Below, piece after piece: positions 11,394-23,879 of a DNA stretch of 64,000 nucleotides. How positions within the stretch are numbered: the first letter of the stretch is position 1; every line of letters begins with the position of its first letter. The DNA comes from Hippasteria phrygiana (taxonomy: Eukaryota > Echinodermata > Asteroidea > Valvatida > Goniasteridae), in assembly GCA_037893225.1 (NCBI GenBank), contig JAZGUH010000619.1:855832-919831 (forward strand). Reading direction: 5' to 3'. The translations under genes were made by a program, and so were the position numbers. Below the pieces are notes generated by a model that searched no databases, had not been told where the DNA came from, and worked only from the letters and a program-made list of their open reading frames with translations.

Positions 11394-13243
11394 ATGAAAT
11401 ATCAACCAAATACAGTAATTTTGACATGTATGGATAGCTTAGATCTGGCGCTACATGTTGCAATCATCGGCGGCTTCCTAGAGTTAAAACTTGTGGAGAA
11501 AATTCAAACCTCGCAATGTTTATTTTCTTTCCGGCCAACATCTGTGTACATGTTACCGTCTATTTATTGCTCCATGCATGTCAAATTCCCTGGGGTATGG
11601 ACTAGCTTTACTCATTCATAATTGCATGGAATATCAACCAAATGCAGTAATTTTGACATGTATGGATAGCTTAGATCTGGCGCTACATGTTGCAATCATC
11701 GGCGGCTTCCTAGAGTTAAAACTTGTGGAGAAAATTCAAACCTCGCAATGTTTATTTTCTTTCCGGCCAACATCTGTGTGCATATTACCTTCTATTTATT
11801 GCTCCATGCCTGTCAAATTCCCTAGGGTATGACTTGCTTTACTCATTCATAATTGATTGAAATATCAACCAAATACAGTAATTTTGACATGTATGGATAG
11901 CTTAGATCTGGCGCTACATGTTGCAATTATCGGCGGCTTCTTAGAGTTAACACTTGTGGAGAAAATTCAAACCTCGCAATGTTTATTTTCTTTCCGGCCA
12001 ACATCTGTGTGCATATTACCTTCTATTTATTGCTCCATGCCTGTCAAATTCCCTTGGGTATGACTTGCTTTACTCATTCATAATTGCATGAAATATCAAC
12101 CAAATACAGTAATTTTGACATGTATGGATAGCTTAGATCTGGCGCTACATGTTGCAATCATCGGCGGCTTCCTAGAGTTAAAACTTGTGGAGAAAATTCA
12201 AACCTCGCAATGTTTATTTTCTTTCCGGCCAACATCTGTGTACATGTTACCGTCTATTTATTGCTCCATGCCTGTCAAATTCCCTTGGGTATGACTTGCT
12301 TTACTCATTCATAATTGCATGAAATATCAACCAAATACAGTAATTTTGACATGTATGGATAGCTTAGATCTGGCGCTACATGTTGCAATCATCGGCGGCT
12401 TCCTAGAGTTAAAACTTGTGGAGAAAATTCAAACCTCGCAATGTTTATTTTCTTTCCGGCCAACATCTGTGTACATGTTACCGTCTATTTATTGCTCCAT
12501 GCCTGTCAAATTCCCTTGGGTATGACTTGCTTTACTCATTCATAATTGCATGAAATATCAACCAAATACAGTAATTTTGACATGTATGGATAGCTTAGAT
12601 CTGGCGCTACATGTTGCAATCATCGGCGGCTTCCTAGAGTTAAAACTTGTGGAGAAAATTCAAACCTCGCAATGTTTATTTTCTTTCCGGCCAACATCTG
12701 TGTACATGTTACCGTCTATTTATTGCTCCATGCCTGTCAAATTCCCTGGGGTATGACTTGCTTTACTCATTCATAATTGCATGAAATATCAACCAAATAC
12801 AGTAATTTTGACATGTATGGATAGCTTAGATCTGGCGCTACATGTTGCAATCATCGGCGGCTTCCTAGAGTTAAAACTTGTGGAGAAAATTCAAACCTCG
12901 CAATGTTTATTTTCTTTCCGGCCAACATCTGTGTACATGTTACCGTCTATTTATTGCTCCATGCCTGTCAAATTCCCTAGGGTATGACTTGCTTTACTCA
13001 TTCATAATTGCATGAAATATCAACCAAATACAGTAATTTTGACATGTATGGATAGCTTAGATCTGGCGCTACATGTTGCAATCATCGGCGGCTTCCTAGA
13101 GTTAAAACTTGTGGAGAAAATTCAAACCTCGCAATGTTTATTTTCTTTCCGGCCAACATCTGTGTACATATAACCGTCTATTTATTGCTCCATGCATGTC
13201 AAATTCCCTGGGGTATGGACTTGCTTTATTCATTCATAATTGC
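11394..13243 (+). repeat. 8-monomer segment, second copy of 3533-5382
   Basis: Monomers at 11394, 11626, 11857, 12088, 12319, 12550, 12781 and 13012 follow the order at 3533-5382, including the GGACTAGC junction followed by an E monomer instead of S, the TTGATTG boundary and the final type C. Differences include the sixth junction (CCCTGGGG here, CCCAAGGG there) and G30 in the first monomer. Confidence 0.88.
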
Positions 13244-15092
13244 ATGAAATATCAACCAAATGCAGTAATTTTGACATGTATGGATAGCTTAGATCTGGCG
13301 CTACATGTTGCAATCATCGGCGGCTTCCTAGAGTTAAAACTTGTGGAGAAAATTCAAACCTCGCAATGTTTATTTTCTTTCCGGCCAACATCTGTGTGCA
13401 TATTACCTTCTATTTATTGCTCCATGCCTGTCAAATTCCCTTGGGTATGACTTGCTTTACTCATTCATAATTGCATGAAATATCAACCAAATACAGTAAT
13501 TTTGACATGTATGGATAGCTTAGATCTGGCGCTACATGTTGCAATCATCGGCGGCTTCCTAGAGTTAAAACTTGTGGAGAAAATTCAAACCTCGCAATGT
13601 TTATTTTCTTTCCGGCCAACATCTGTGTACATGTTACCGTCTATTTATTGCTCCATGCATGTCAAATTCCCTGGGGTATGGACTTGCTTTATTCATTCAT
13701 AATTGCATGAAACATCAACCAAATGCAGTAATTTTGACATGTATGGATAGCTTAGATCTGGCGCTACATGTTGCAATCATCGGCGGCTTCCTAGAGTTAA
13801 AACTTGTGGAGAAAATTCAAACCTCGCAATGTTTATTTTCTTTCCGGCCAACATCTGTGTACATGTTACCGTCTATTTATTGCTCCATGCCTGTCAAATT
13901 CCCTTGGGTATGACTTGCTTTACTCATTCATAATTGCATGAAATATCAACCAAATACAGTAATTTTGACATGTATGGATAGCTTAGATCTGGCGCTACAT
14001 GTTGCAATCATCGGCGGCTTCCTAGAGTTAAAACTTGTGGAGAAAATTCAAACCTCGCAATGTTTATTTTCTTTCCGGCCAACATCTGTGTACATGTTAC
14101 CGTCTATTTATTGCTCCATGCCTGTCAAATTCCCTTGGGTATGACTTGCTTTACTCATTCATAATTGCATGAAATATCAACCAACTACAGTAATTTTGAC
14201 ATGTATGGATAGCTTAGATCTGGCGCTACATGTTGCAATCATCGGCGGCTTCCTAGAGTTAAAACTTGTGGAGAAAATTCAAACCTCGCAATGTTTATTT
14301 TCTTTCCGGCCAACATCTGTGTACATGTTACCGTCTATTTATTGCTCCATGCCTGTCAAATTCCCTTGGGTATGACTTGCTTTACTCATTCATAATTGCA
14401 TGAAATATCAACCAAATACAGTAATTTTGACATGTATGGATAGCTTAGATCTGGCGCTACATGTTGCAATCATCGGCGGCTTCCTAGAGTTAAAACTTGT
14501 GGAGAAAATTCAAACCTCGCAATGTTTATTTTCTTTCCGGCCAACATCTGTGTACATGTTACCGTCTATTTATTGCTCCATGCCTGTCAAATTCCCTAGG
14601 GTATGACTTGCTTTACTCATTCATAATTGCATGAAATATCAACCAAATACAGTAATTTTGACATGTATGGATAGCTTAGATCTGGCGCTACATGTTGCAA
14701 TCATCGGCGGCTTCCTAGAGTTAAAACTTGTGGAGAAAATTCAAACCTCGCAATGTTTATTTTCTTTCCGGCCAACATCTGTGTACATGTTACCGTCTAT
14801 TTATTGCTCCATGCCTGTCAAATTCCCTAGGGTATGACTTGCTTTACTCATTCATAATTGCATGAAATATCAACCAAATACAGTAATTTTGACATGTATG
14901 GATAGCTTAGATCTGGCGCTACATGTTGCAATCATCGGCGGCTTCTTAGAGTTAACACTTGTGGAGAAAATTCAAACCTCGCAATGTTTATTTTCTTTCC
15001 GGCCAACATCTGTGTGCATATTACCTTCTATTTATTGCTCCATGCCTGTCAAATTCCCTAGGGTATGACTTGCTTTACTCATTCATAATTGC
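13244..15092 (+). repeat. Eight monomers with no clear local HOR
   Basis: Monomers at 13244, 13475, 13707, 13938, 14169, 14400, 14631 and 14862. Private changes are T-to-C at 13713 and A-to-C at 14185. The monomer at 14862 is type B-like but has C72. Confidence 0.88.
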
Positions 15093-18000
15093 ATGAAATA
15101 TCAACCAAATACAGTAATTTTGACATGTATGGATAGCTTAGATCTGGCGCTACATGTTGCAATCATCGGCGGCTTCCTAGAGTTAAAACTTGTGGAGAAA
15201 ATTCAAACCTCGCAATGTTTATTTTCTTTCCGGCCAACATCTGTGTACATGTTACCGTCTATTTATTGCTCCATGCCTGTCAAATTCCCTTGGGTATGAC
15301 TTGCTTTACTCATTCATAATTGCATGAAATATCAACCAAATACAGTAATTTTGACATGTATGGATAGCTTAGATCTGGCGCTACATGTTGCAATCATCGG
15401 CGGCTTCCTAGAGTTAAAACTTGTGGAGAAAATTCAAACCTCGCAATGTTTATTTTCTTTCCGGCCAACATCTGTGTACATGTTACCGTCTATTTATTGC
15501 TCCATGCCTGTCAAATTCCCTTGGGTATGACTTGCTTTACTCATTCATAATTGCATGAAATATCAACCAAATACAGTAATTTTGACATGTATGGATAGCT
15601 TAGATCTGGCGCTACATGTTGCAATCATCGGCGGCTTCCTAGAGTTAAAACTTGTGGAGAAAATTCAAACCTCGCAATGTTTATTTTCTTTCCGGCCAAC
15701 ATCTGTGTACATGTTACCGTCTATTTATTGCTCCATGCCTGTCAAATTCCCTAGGGTATGACTTGCTTTACTCATTCATAATTGCATGAAATATCAACCA
15801 AATACAGTAATTTTGACATGTATGGATAGCTTAGATCTGGCGCTACATGTTGCAATCATCGGCGGCTTCCTAGAGTTAAAACTTGTGGAGAACATTCAAA
15901 CCTCGCAATGTTTATTTTCTTTCCGGCCAACATCTGTGTACATGTTACCGTCTATTTATTGCTCCATGCCTGTCAAATTCCCTAGGGTATGACTTGCTTT
16001 ACTCATTCATAATTGCATGAAATATCAACCAAATACAGTAATTTTGACATGTATGGATAGCTTAGATCTGGCGCTACATGTTGCAATCATCGGCGGCTTC
16101 CTAGAGTTAAAACTTGTGGAGAAAATTCAAACCTCGCAATGTTTATTTTCTTTCCGGCCAACATCTGTGTACATGTTACCGTCTATTTATTGCTCCATGC
16201 ATGTCAAATTCCCTGGGGTATGGACTTGCTTTATTCATTCATAATTGCATGGAATATCAACCAAATGCAGTAATTTTGACATGTATGGATAGCTTAGATC
16301 TGGCGCTACATGTTGCAATCATCGGCGGCTTCCTAGAGTTAAAACTTGTGGAGAAAATTCAAACCTCGCAATGTTTATTTTCTTTCCGGCCAACATCTGT
16401 GTGCATGTTACCGTCTATTTATTGCTCCATGCCTGTCAAATTCCCTAGGGTATGACTTGCTTTACTCATTCATAATTGCATGAAATATCAACCAAATACA
16501 GTAATTTTGACATGTATGGATAGCTTAGATCTGGCGCTACATGTTGCAATCATCGGCGGCTTCCTAGAGTTAAAACTTGTGGAGAACATTCAAACCTCGC
16601 AATGTTTATTTTCTTTCCGGCCAACATCTGTGTACATGTTACCGTCTATTTATTGCTCCATGCCTGTCAAATTCCCTAGGGTATGACTTGCTTTACTCAT
16701 TCATAATTGCATGAAATATCAACCAAATACAGTAATTTTGACATGTATGGATAGCTTAGATCTGGCGCTACATGTTGCAATCATCGGCGGCTTCCTAGAG
16801 TTAAAACTTGTGGAGAAAATTCAAACCTCGCAATGTTTATTTTCTTTCCGGCCAACATCTGTGTACATATAACCGTCTATTTATTGCTCCATGCATGTCA
16901 AATTCCCTGGGGTATGGACTTGCTTTATTCATTCATAATTGCATGGAATATCAACCAAATGCAGTAATTTTGACATGTATGGATAGCTTAGATCTGGCGC
17001 TACATGTTGCAATCATCGGCGGCTTCCTAGAGTTAAAACTTGTGGAGAAAATTCAAACCTCGCAATGTTTATTTTCTTTCCGGCCAACATCTGTGTGCAT
17101 ATTACCTTCTATTTATTGCTCCATGCCTGTCAAATTCCCTAGGGTATGACTTGCTTTACTCATTCATAATTGCATGAAATATCAACCAAATACAGTAATT
17201 TTGACATGTATGGATAGCTTAGATCTGGCGCTACATGTTGCAATCATCGGCGGCTTCCTAGAGTTAAAACTTGTGGAGAAAATTCAAACCTCGCAATGTT
17301 TATTTTCTTTCCGGCCAACATCTGTGTACATATAACCGTCTATTTATTGCTCCATGCATGTCAAATTCCCTGGGGTATGGACTTGCTTTATTCATTCATA
17401 ATTGCATGGAATATCAACCAAATGCAGTAATTTTGACATGTATGGATAGCTTAGATCTGGCGCTACATGTTGCAATCATCGGCGGCTTCCTAGAGTTAAA
17501 ACTTGTGGAGAAAATTCAAACCTCGCAATGTTTATTTTCTTTCCGGCCAACATCTGTGTGCATATTACCTTCTATTTATTGCTCCATGCCTGTCAAATTC
17601 CCTAGGGTATGACTTGCTTTACTCATTCATAATTGCATGAAATATCAACCAAATACAGTAATTTTGACATGTATGGATAGCTTAGATCTGGCGCTACATG
17701 TTGCAATCATCGGCGGCTTCCTAGAGTTAAAACTTGTGGAGAAAATTCAAACCTTGCAATGTTTATTTTCTTTCCGGCCAACATCTGTGTACATGTTACC
17801 GTCTATTTATTGCTCCATGCATGTCAAATTCCCTGGGGTATGGACTTGCTTTATTCATTCATAATTGCATGAAATATTAACCAAATGCAGTAATTTTGAC
17901 ATGTATGGATAGCTTAGATCTGGCGCTACATGTTGCAATTATCGGCGGCTTCTTAGAGTTAACACTTGTGGAGAAAATTCAAACCTCGCAATGTTTATTT

Positions 18001-18099
18001 TCTTTCCGGCCAACATCTGTGTGCATATTACCTTCTATTTATTGCTCCATGCCTGTCAAATTCCCTAGGGTATGACTTGCTTTACTCATTCATAATTGC
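15093..18099 (+). repeat. 13-mer HOR (3007 bp), copy 1
   Basis: Thirteen monomers start at 15093, 15324, 15555, 15786, 16017, 16249, 16480, 16711, 16943, 17174, 17406, 17637 and 17869. Markers are GAGAACATTC in the 4th and 7th monomers (near 15892 and 16586), a hybrid 155-165 block with G155 and G159 in the 6th, and two successive C+E dimers (16711-17636). The monomer at 17637 has a private C-to-T at 17755, and that at 17869 has ATATTAACC at its start. Confidence 0.92.
16711..17636 (+). repeat. Tandem duplication of a C+E dimer (2 x 463 bp)
   Basis: 16711-17173 and 17174-17636 are two successive copies of the same 463-bp C+E dimer. Copy 2 of the surrounding 13-mer has only one such dimer at the matching place (19718-20180), so either copy 1 gained one or copy 2 was cut short there. 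Confidence 0.85.
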
Positions 18100-20180
18100 A
18101 TGAAATATCAACCAAATACAGTAATTTTGACATGTATGGATAGCTTAGATCTGGCGCTACATGTTGCAATCATCGGCGGCTTCCTAGAGTTAAAACTTGT
18201 GGAGAAAATTCAAACCTCGCAATGTTTATTTTCTTTCCGGCCAACATCTGTGTACATGTTACCGTCTATTTATTGCTCCATGCCTGTCAAATTCCCTTGG
18301 GTATGACTTGCTTTACTCATTCATAATTGCATGAAATATCAACCAAATACAGTAATTTTGACATGTATGGATAGCTTAGATCTGGCGCTACATGTTGCAA
18401 TCATCGGCGGCTTCCTAGAGTTAAAACTTGTGGAGAAAATTCAAACCTCGCAATGTTTATTTTCTTTCCGGCCAACATCTGTGTACATGTTACCGTCTAT
18501 TTATTGCTCCATGCCTGTCAAATTCCCTTGGGTATGACTTGCTTTACTCATTCATAATTGCATGAAATATCAACCAAATACAGTAATTTTGACATGTATG
18601 GATAGCTTAGATCTGGCGCTACATGTTGCAATCATCGGCGGCTTCCTAGAGTTAAAACTTGTGGAGAAAATTCAAACCTCGCAATGTTTATTTTCTTTCC
18701 GGCCAACATCTGTGTACATGTTACCGTCTATTTATTGCTCCATGCCTGTCAAATTCCCTAGGGTATGACTTGCTTTACTCATTCATAATTGCATGAAATA
18801 TCAACCAAATACAGTAATTTTGACATGTATGGATAGCTTAGATCTGGCGCTACATGTTGCAATCATCGGCGGCTTCCTAGAGTTAAAACTTGTGGAGAAC
18901 ATTCAAACCTCGCAATGTTTATTTTCTTTCCGGCCAACATCTGTGTACATGTTACCGTCTATTTATTGCTCCATGCCTGTCAAATTCCCTAGGGTATGAC
19001 TTGCTTTACTCATTCATAATTGCATGAAATATCAACCAAATACAGTAATTTTGACATGTATGGATAGCTTAGATCTGGCGCTACATGTTGCAATCATCGG
19101 CGGCTTCCTAGAGTTAAAACTTGTGGAGAAAATTCAAACCTCGCAATGTTTATTTTCTTTCCGGCCAACATCTGTGTACATGTTACCGTCTATTTATTGC
19201 TCCATGCCTGTCAAATTCCCTGGGGTATGGACTTGCTTTATTCATTCATAATTGCATGGAATATCAACCAAATACAGTAATTTTGACATGTATGGATAGC
19301 TTAGATCTGGCGCTACATGTTGCAATCATCGGCGGCTTCCTAGAGTTAAAACTTGTGGAGAAAATTCAAACCTCGCAATGTTTATTTTCTTTCCGGCCAA
19401 CATCTGTGTGCATGTTACCGTCTATTTATTGCTCCATGCCTGTCAAATTCCCTAGGGTATGACTTGCTTTACTCATTCATAATTGCATGAAATATCAACC
19501 AAATACAGTAATTTTGACATGTATGGATAGCTTAGATCTGGCGCTACATGTTGCAATCATCGGCGGCTTCCTAGAGTTAAAACTTGTGGAGAACATTCAA
19601 ACCTCGCAATGTTTATTTTCTTTCCGGCCAACATCTGTGTACATGTTACCGTCTATTTATTGCTCCATGCCTGTCAAATTCCCTAGGGTATGACTTGCTT
19701 TACTCATTCATAATTGCATGAAATATCAACCAAATACAGTAATTTTGACATGTATGGATAGCTTAGATCTGGCGCTACATGTTGCAATCATCGGCGGCTT
19801 CCTAGAGTTAAAACTTGTGGAGAAAATTCAAACCTCGCAATGTTTATTTTCTTTCCGGCCAACATCTGTGTACATATAACCGTCTATTTATTGCTCCATG
19901 CATGTCAAATTCCCTGGGGTATGGACTTGCTTTATTCATTCATAATTGCATGGAATATCAACCAAATGCAGTAATTTTGACATGTATGGATAGCTTAGAT
20001 CTGGCGCTACATGTTGCAATCATCGGCGGCTTCCTAGAGTTAAAACTTGTGGAGAAAATTCAAACCTCGCAATGTTTATTTTCTTTCCGGCCAACATCTG
20101 TGTGCATATTACCTTCTATTTATTGCTCCATGCCTGTCAAATTCCCTTGGGTATGACTTGCTTTACTCATTCATAATTGC
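18100..20180 (+). repeat. 13-mer HOR, copy 2, truncated after nine monomers
   Basis: Monomers at 18100, 18331, 18562, 18793, 19024, 19256, 19487, 19718 and 19950 match copy 1 at an offset of 3007 bp. They include both GAGAACATTC monomers (near 18899 and 19593) and the hybrid G155/G159 monomer (19256). Differences include C185 at the end of the 5th monomer, A19 in the 6th and CCCTTGGG at the end of the 9th. Confidence 0.92.
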
Positions 20181-21104
20181 ATGAAATATCAACCAAATAC
20201 AGTAATTTTGACATGTATGGATAGCTTAGATCTGGCGCTACATGTTGCAATTATCGGCGGCTTCTTAGAGTTAACACTTGTGGAGAAAATTCAAACCTCG
20301 CAATGTTTATTTTCTTTCCGGCCAACATCTGTGTGCATATTACCTTCTATTTATTGCTCCATGCCTGTCAAATTCCCTAGGGTATGACTTGCTTTACTCA
20401 TTCATAATTGCATGAAATATCAACCAAATACAGTAATTTTGACATGTATGGATAGCTTAGATCTGGCGCTACATGTTGCAATCATCGGCGGCTTCCTAGA
20501 GTTAAAACTTGTGGAGAAAATTCAAACCTCGCAATGTTTATTTTCTTTCCGGCCAACATCTGTGTACATGTTACCGTCTATTTATTGCTCCATGCCTGTC
20601 AAATTCCCTTGGGTATGACTTGCTTTACTCATTCATAATTGCATGAAATATCAACCAAATACAGTAATTTTGACATGTATGGATAGCTTAGATCTGGCGC
20701 TACATGTTGCAATCATCGGCGGCTTCCTAGAGTTAAAACTTGTGGAGAAAATTCAAACCTCGCAATGTTTATTTTCTTTCCGGCCAACATCTGTGTACAT
20801 GTTACCGTCTATTTATTGCTCCATGCCTGTCAAATTCCCTAGGGTATGACTTGCTTTACTCATTCATAATTGCATGAAATATCAACCAAATACAGTAATT
20901 TTGACATGTATGGATAGCTTAGATCTGGCGCTACATGTTGCAATCATCGGCGGCTTCCTAGAGTTAAAACTTGTGGAGAAAATTCAAACCTCGCAATGTT
21001 TATTTTCTTTCCGGCCAACATCTGTGTACATGTTACCGTCTATTTATTGCTCCATGCCTGTCAAATTCCCTTGGGTATGACTTGCTTTACTCATTCATAA
21101 TTGC
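20181..21104 (+). repeat. Four monomers between HOR blocks
   Basis: Monomers at 20181 (type B), 20412, 20643 and 20874 (type A, junctions CCCTTGGG, CCCTAGGG, CCCTTGGG). All are 231 bp. Nothing else is present. Confidence 0.88.
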
Positions 21105-23879
21105 ATGGAATATCAACCAAATGCAGTAATTTTGACATGTATGGATAGCTTAGATCTGGCGCTACATGTTGCAATCATCGGCGGCTTCCTAGAGTTAAAA
21201 CTTGTGGAGAAAATTCAAACCTCGCAATGTTTATTTTCTTTCCGGCCAACATCTGTGTACATGTTACCGTCTATTTATTGCTCCATGCATGTCAAATTCC
21301 CTAGGGTATGACTTGCTTTACTCATTCATAATTGCATGAAATATCAACCAAATACAGTAATTTTGACATGTATGGATAGCTTAGATCTGGCGCTACATGT
21401 TGCAATCATCGGCGGCTTCCTAGAGTTAAAACTTGTGGAGAAAATTCAAACCTCGCAATGTTTATTTTCTTTCCGGCCAACATCTGTGTACATGTTACCG
21501 TCTATTTATTGCTCCATGCCTGTCAAATTCCCTTGGGTATGACTTGCTTTACTCATTCATAATTGCATGAAATATCAACCAAATACAGTAATTTTGACAT
21601 GTATGGATAGCTTAGATCTGGCGCTACATGTTGCAATCATCGGCGGCTTCCTAGAGTTAAAACTTGTGGAGAAAATTCAAACCTCGCAATGTTTATTTTC
21701 TTTCCGGCCAACATCTGTGTACATGTTACCGTCTATTTATTGCTCCATGCATGTCAAATTCCCTGGGGTATGGACTAGCTTTACTCATTCATAATTGCAT
21801 GAAATATAAACCAAATTCAGTAATTTTGACATGTATGGATAGCTTAGATCTGGCGCTACATGTTGCAATCATCGGCGGCTTCCTAGAGTTAAAACTTGTG
21901 GAGAAAATTCAAACCTCGCAATGTTTATTTTCTTTCCGGCCAACATCTGTGTACATATAACCGTCTATTTATTGCTCCATGCATGTCAAATTCCCTGGGG
22001 TATGGACTTGCTTTATTCATTCATAATTGCATGGAATATCAACCAAATGCAGTAATTTTGACATGTATGGATAGCTTAGATCTGGCGCTACATGTTGCAA
22101 TCATCGGCGGCTTCCTAGAGTTAAAACTTGTGGAGAAAATTCAAACCTCGCAATGTTTATTTTCTTTCCGGCCAACATCTGTGTGCATATTACCTTCTAT
22201 TTATTGCTCCATGCCTGTCAAATTCCCTAGGGTATGACTTGCTTTACTCATTCATAATTGCATGAAATATCAACCAAATACAGTAATTTTGACATGTATG
22301 GATAGCTTAGATCTGGCGCTACATGTTGCAATCATCGGCGGCTTCCTAGAGTTAAAACTTGTGGAGAAAATTCAAACCTCGCAATGTTTATTTTCTTTCC
22401 GGCCAACATCTGTGTACATGTTACCTTCTATTTATTGCTCCATGCCTGTCAAATTCCCTAGGGTATGACTTGCTTTACTCATTCATAATTGCATGAAATA
22501 TCAACCAAATACAGTAATTTTGACATGTATGGATAGCTTAGATCTGGCGCTACATGTTGCAATCATCGGCGGCTTCCTAGAGTTAAAACTTGTGGAGAAA
22601 ATTCAAACCTCGCAATGTTTATTTTCTTTCCGGCCAACATCTGTGTACATGTTACCGTCTATTTATTGCTCCATGCATGTCAAATTCCCTGGGGTATGGA
22701 CTAGCTTTACTCATTCATAATTGCATGAAATATAAACCAAATTCAGTAATTTTGACATGTATGGATAGCTTAGATCTGGCGCTACATGTTGCAATCATCG
22801 GCGGCTTCTTAGAGTTAACACTTGTGGAGAAAATTCAAACCTCGCAATGTTTATTTTCTTTCCGGCCAACATCTGTGTGCATATTACCTTCTATTTATTG
22901 CTCCATGCCTGTCAAATTCCCTAGGGTATGACTTGCTTTACTCATTCATAATTGCATGAAATATCAACCAAATGCAGTAATTTTGACATGTATGGATAGC
23001 TTAGATCTGGCGCTACATGTTGCAATCAGCGGCGGCTTCCTAGAGTTAAAACTTGTGGAGAAAATTCAAACCTCGCAATGTTTATTTTCTTTCCGGCCAA
23101 CATCTGTGTACATGTTACCGTCTATTTATTGCTCCATGCCTGTCAAATTCCCTTGGGTATGACTTGCTTTACTCATTCATAATTGCATGAAATATCAACC
23201 AAATACAGTAATTTTGACATGTATGGATAGCTTAGATCTGGCGCTACATGTTGCAATCATCGGCGGCTTCCTAGAGTTAAAACTTGTGGAGAAAATTCAA
23301 ACCTCGCAATGTTTATTTTCTTTCCGGCCAACATCTGGGTACATGTTACCGTCTATTTATTGCTCCATGCCTGTCAAATTCCCTAGGGTATGACTTGCTT
23401 TACTCATTCATAATTGCATGAAATATCAACCAAATACAGTAATTTTGACATGTATGGATAGCTTAGATCTGGCGCTACATGTTGCAATCATCGGCGGCTT
23501 CCTAGAGTTAAAACTTGTGGAGAAAATTCAAACCTCGCAATGTTTATTTTCTTTCCGGCCAACATCTGTGTACATGTTACCGTCTATTTATTGCTCCATG
23601 CCTGTCAAATTCCCTAGGGTATGACTTGCTTTACTCATTCATAATTGCATGAAATATCAACCAAATACAGTAATTTTGACATGTATGGATAGCTTAGATC
23701 TGGCGCTACATGTTGCAATCATCGGCGGCTTCCTAGAGTTAAAACTTGTGGAGAAAATTCAAACCTCGCAATGTTTATTTTCTTTCCGGCCAACATCTGT
23801 GTACATGTTACCGTCTATTTATTGCTCCATGCCTGTCAAATTCCCTTGGGTATGACTTGCTTTACTCATTCATAATTGC
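21105..23879 (+). repeat. 12-mer HOR (2775 bp), copy 1
   Basis: Monomers start at 21105, 21336, 21567, 21799, 22031, 22262, 22493, 22725, 22956, 23187, 23418 and 23649. Markers are E-type start with A185 (21105), S+C type (21799), S+B type (22725), G74 (CAATCAGCGG) at 23029, and TCTGGGTAC near 23338. The 22262 monomer has T165 on a type A block. Confidence 0.93.
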
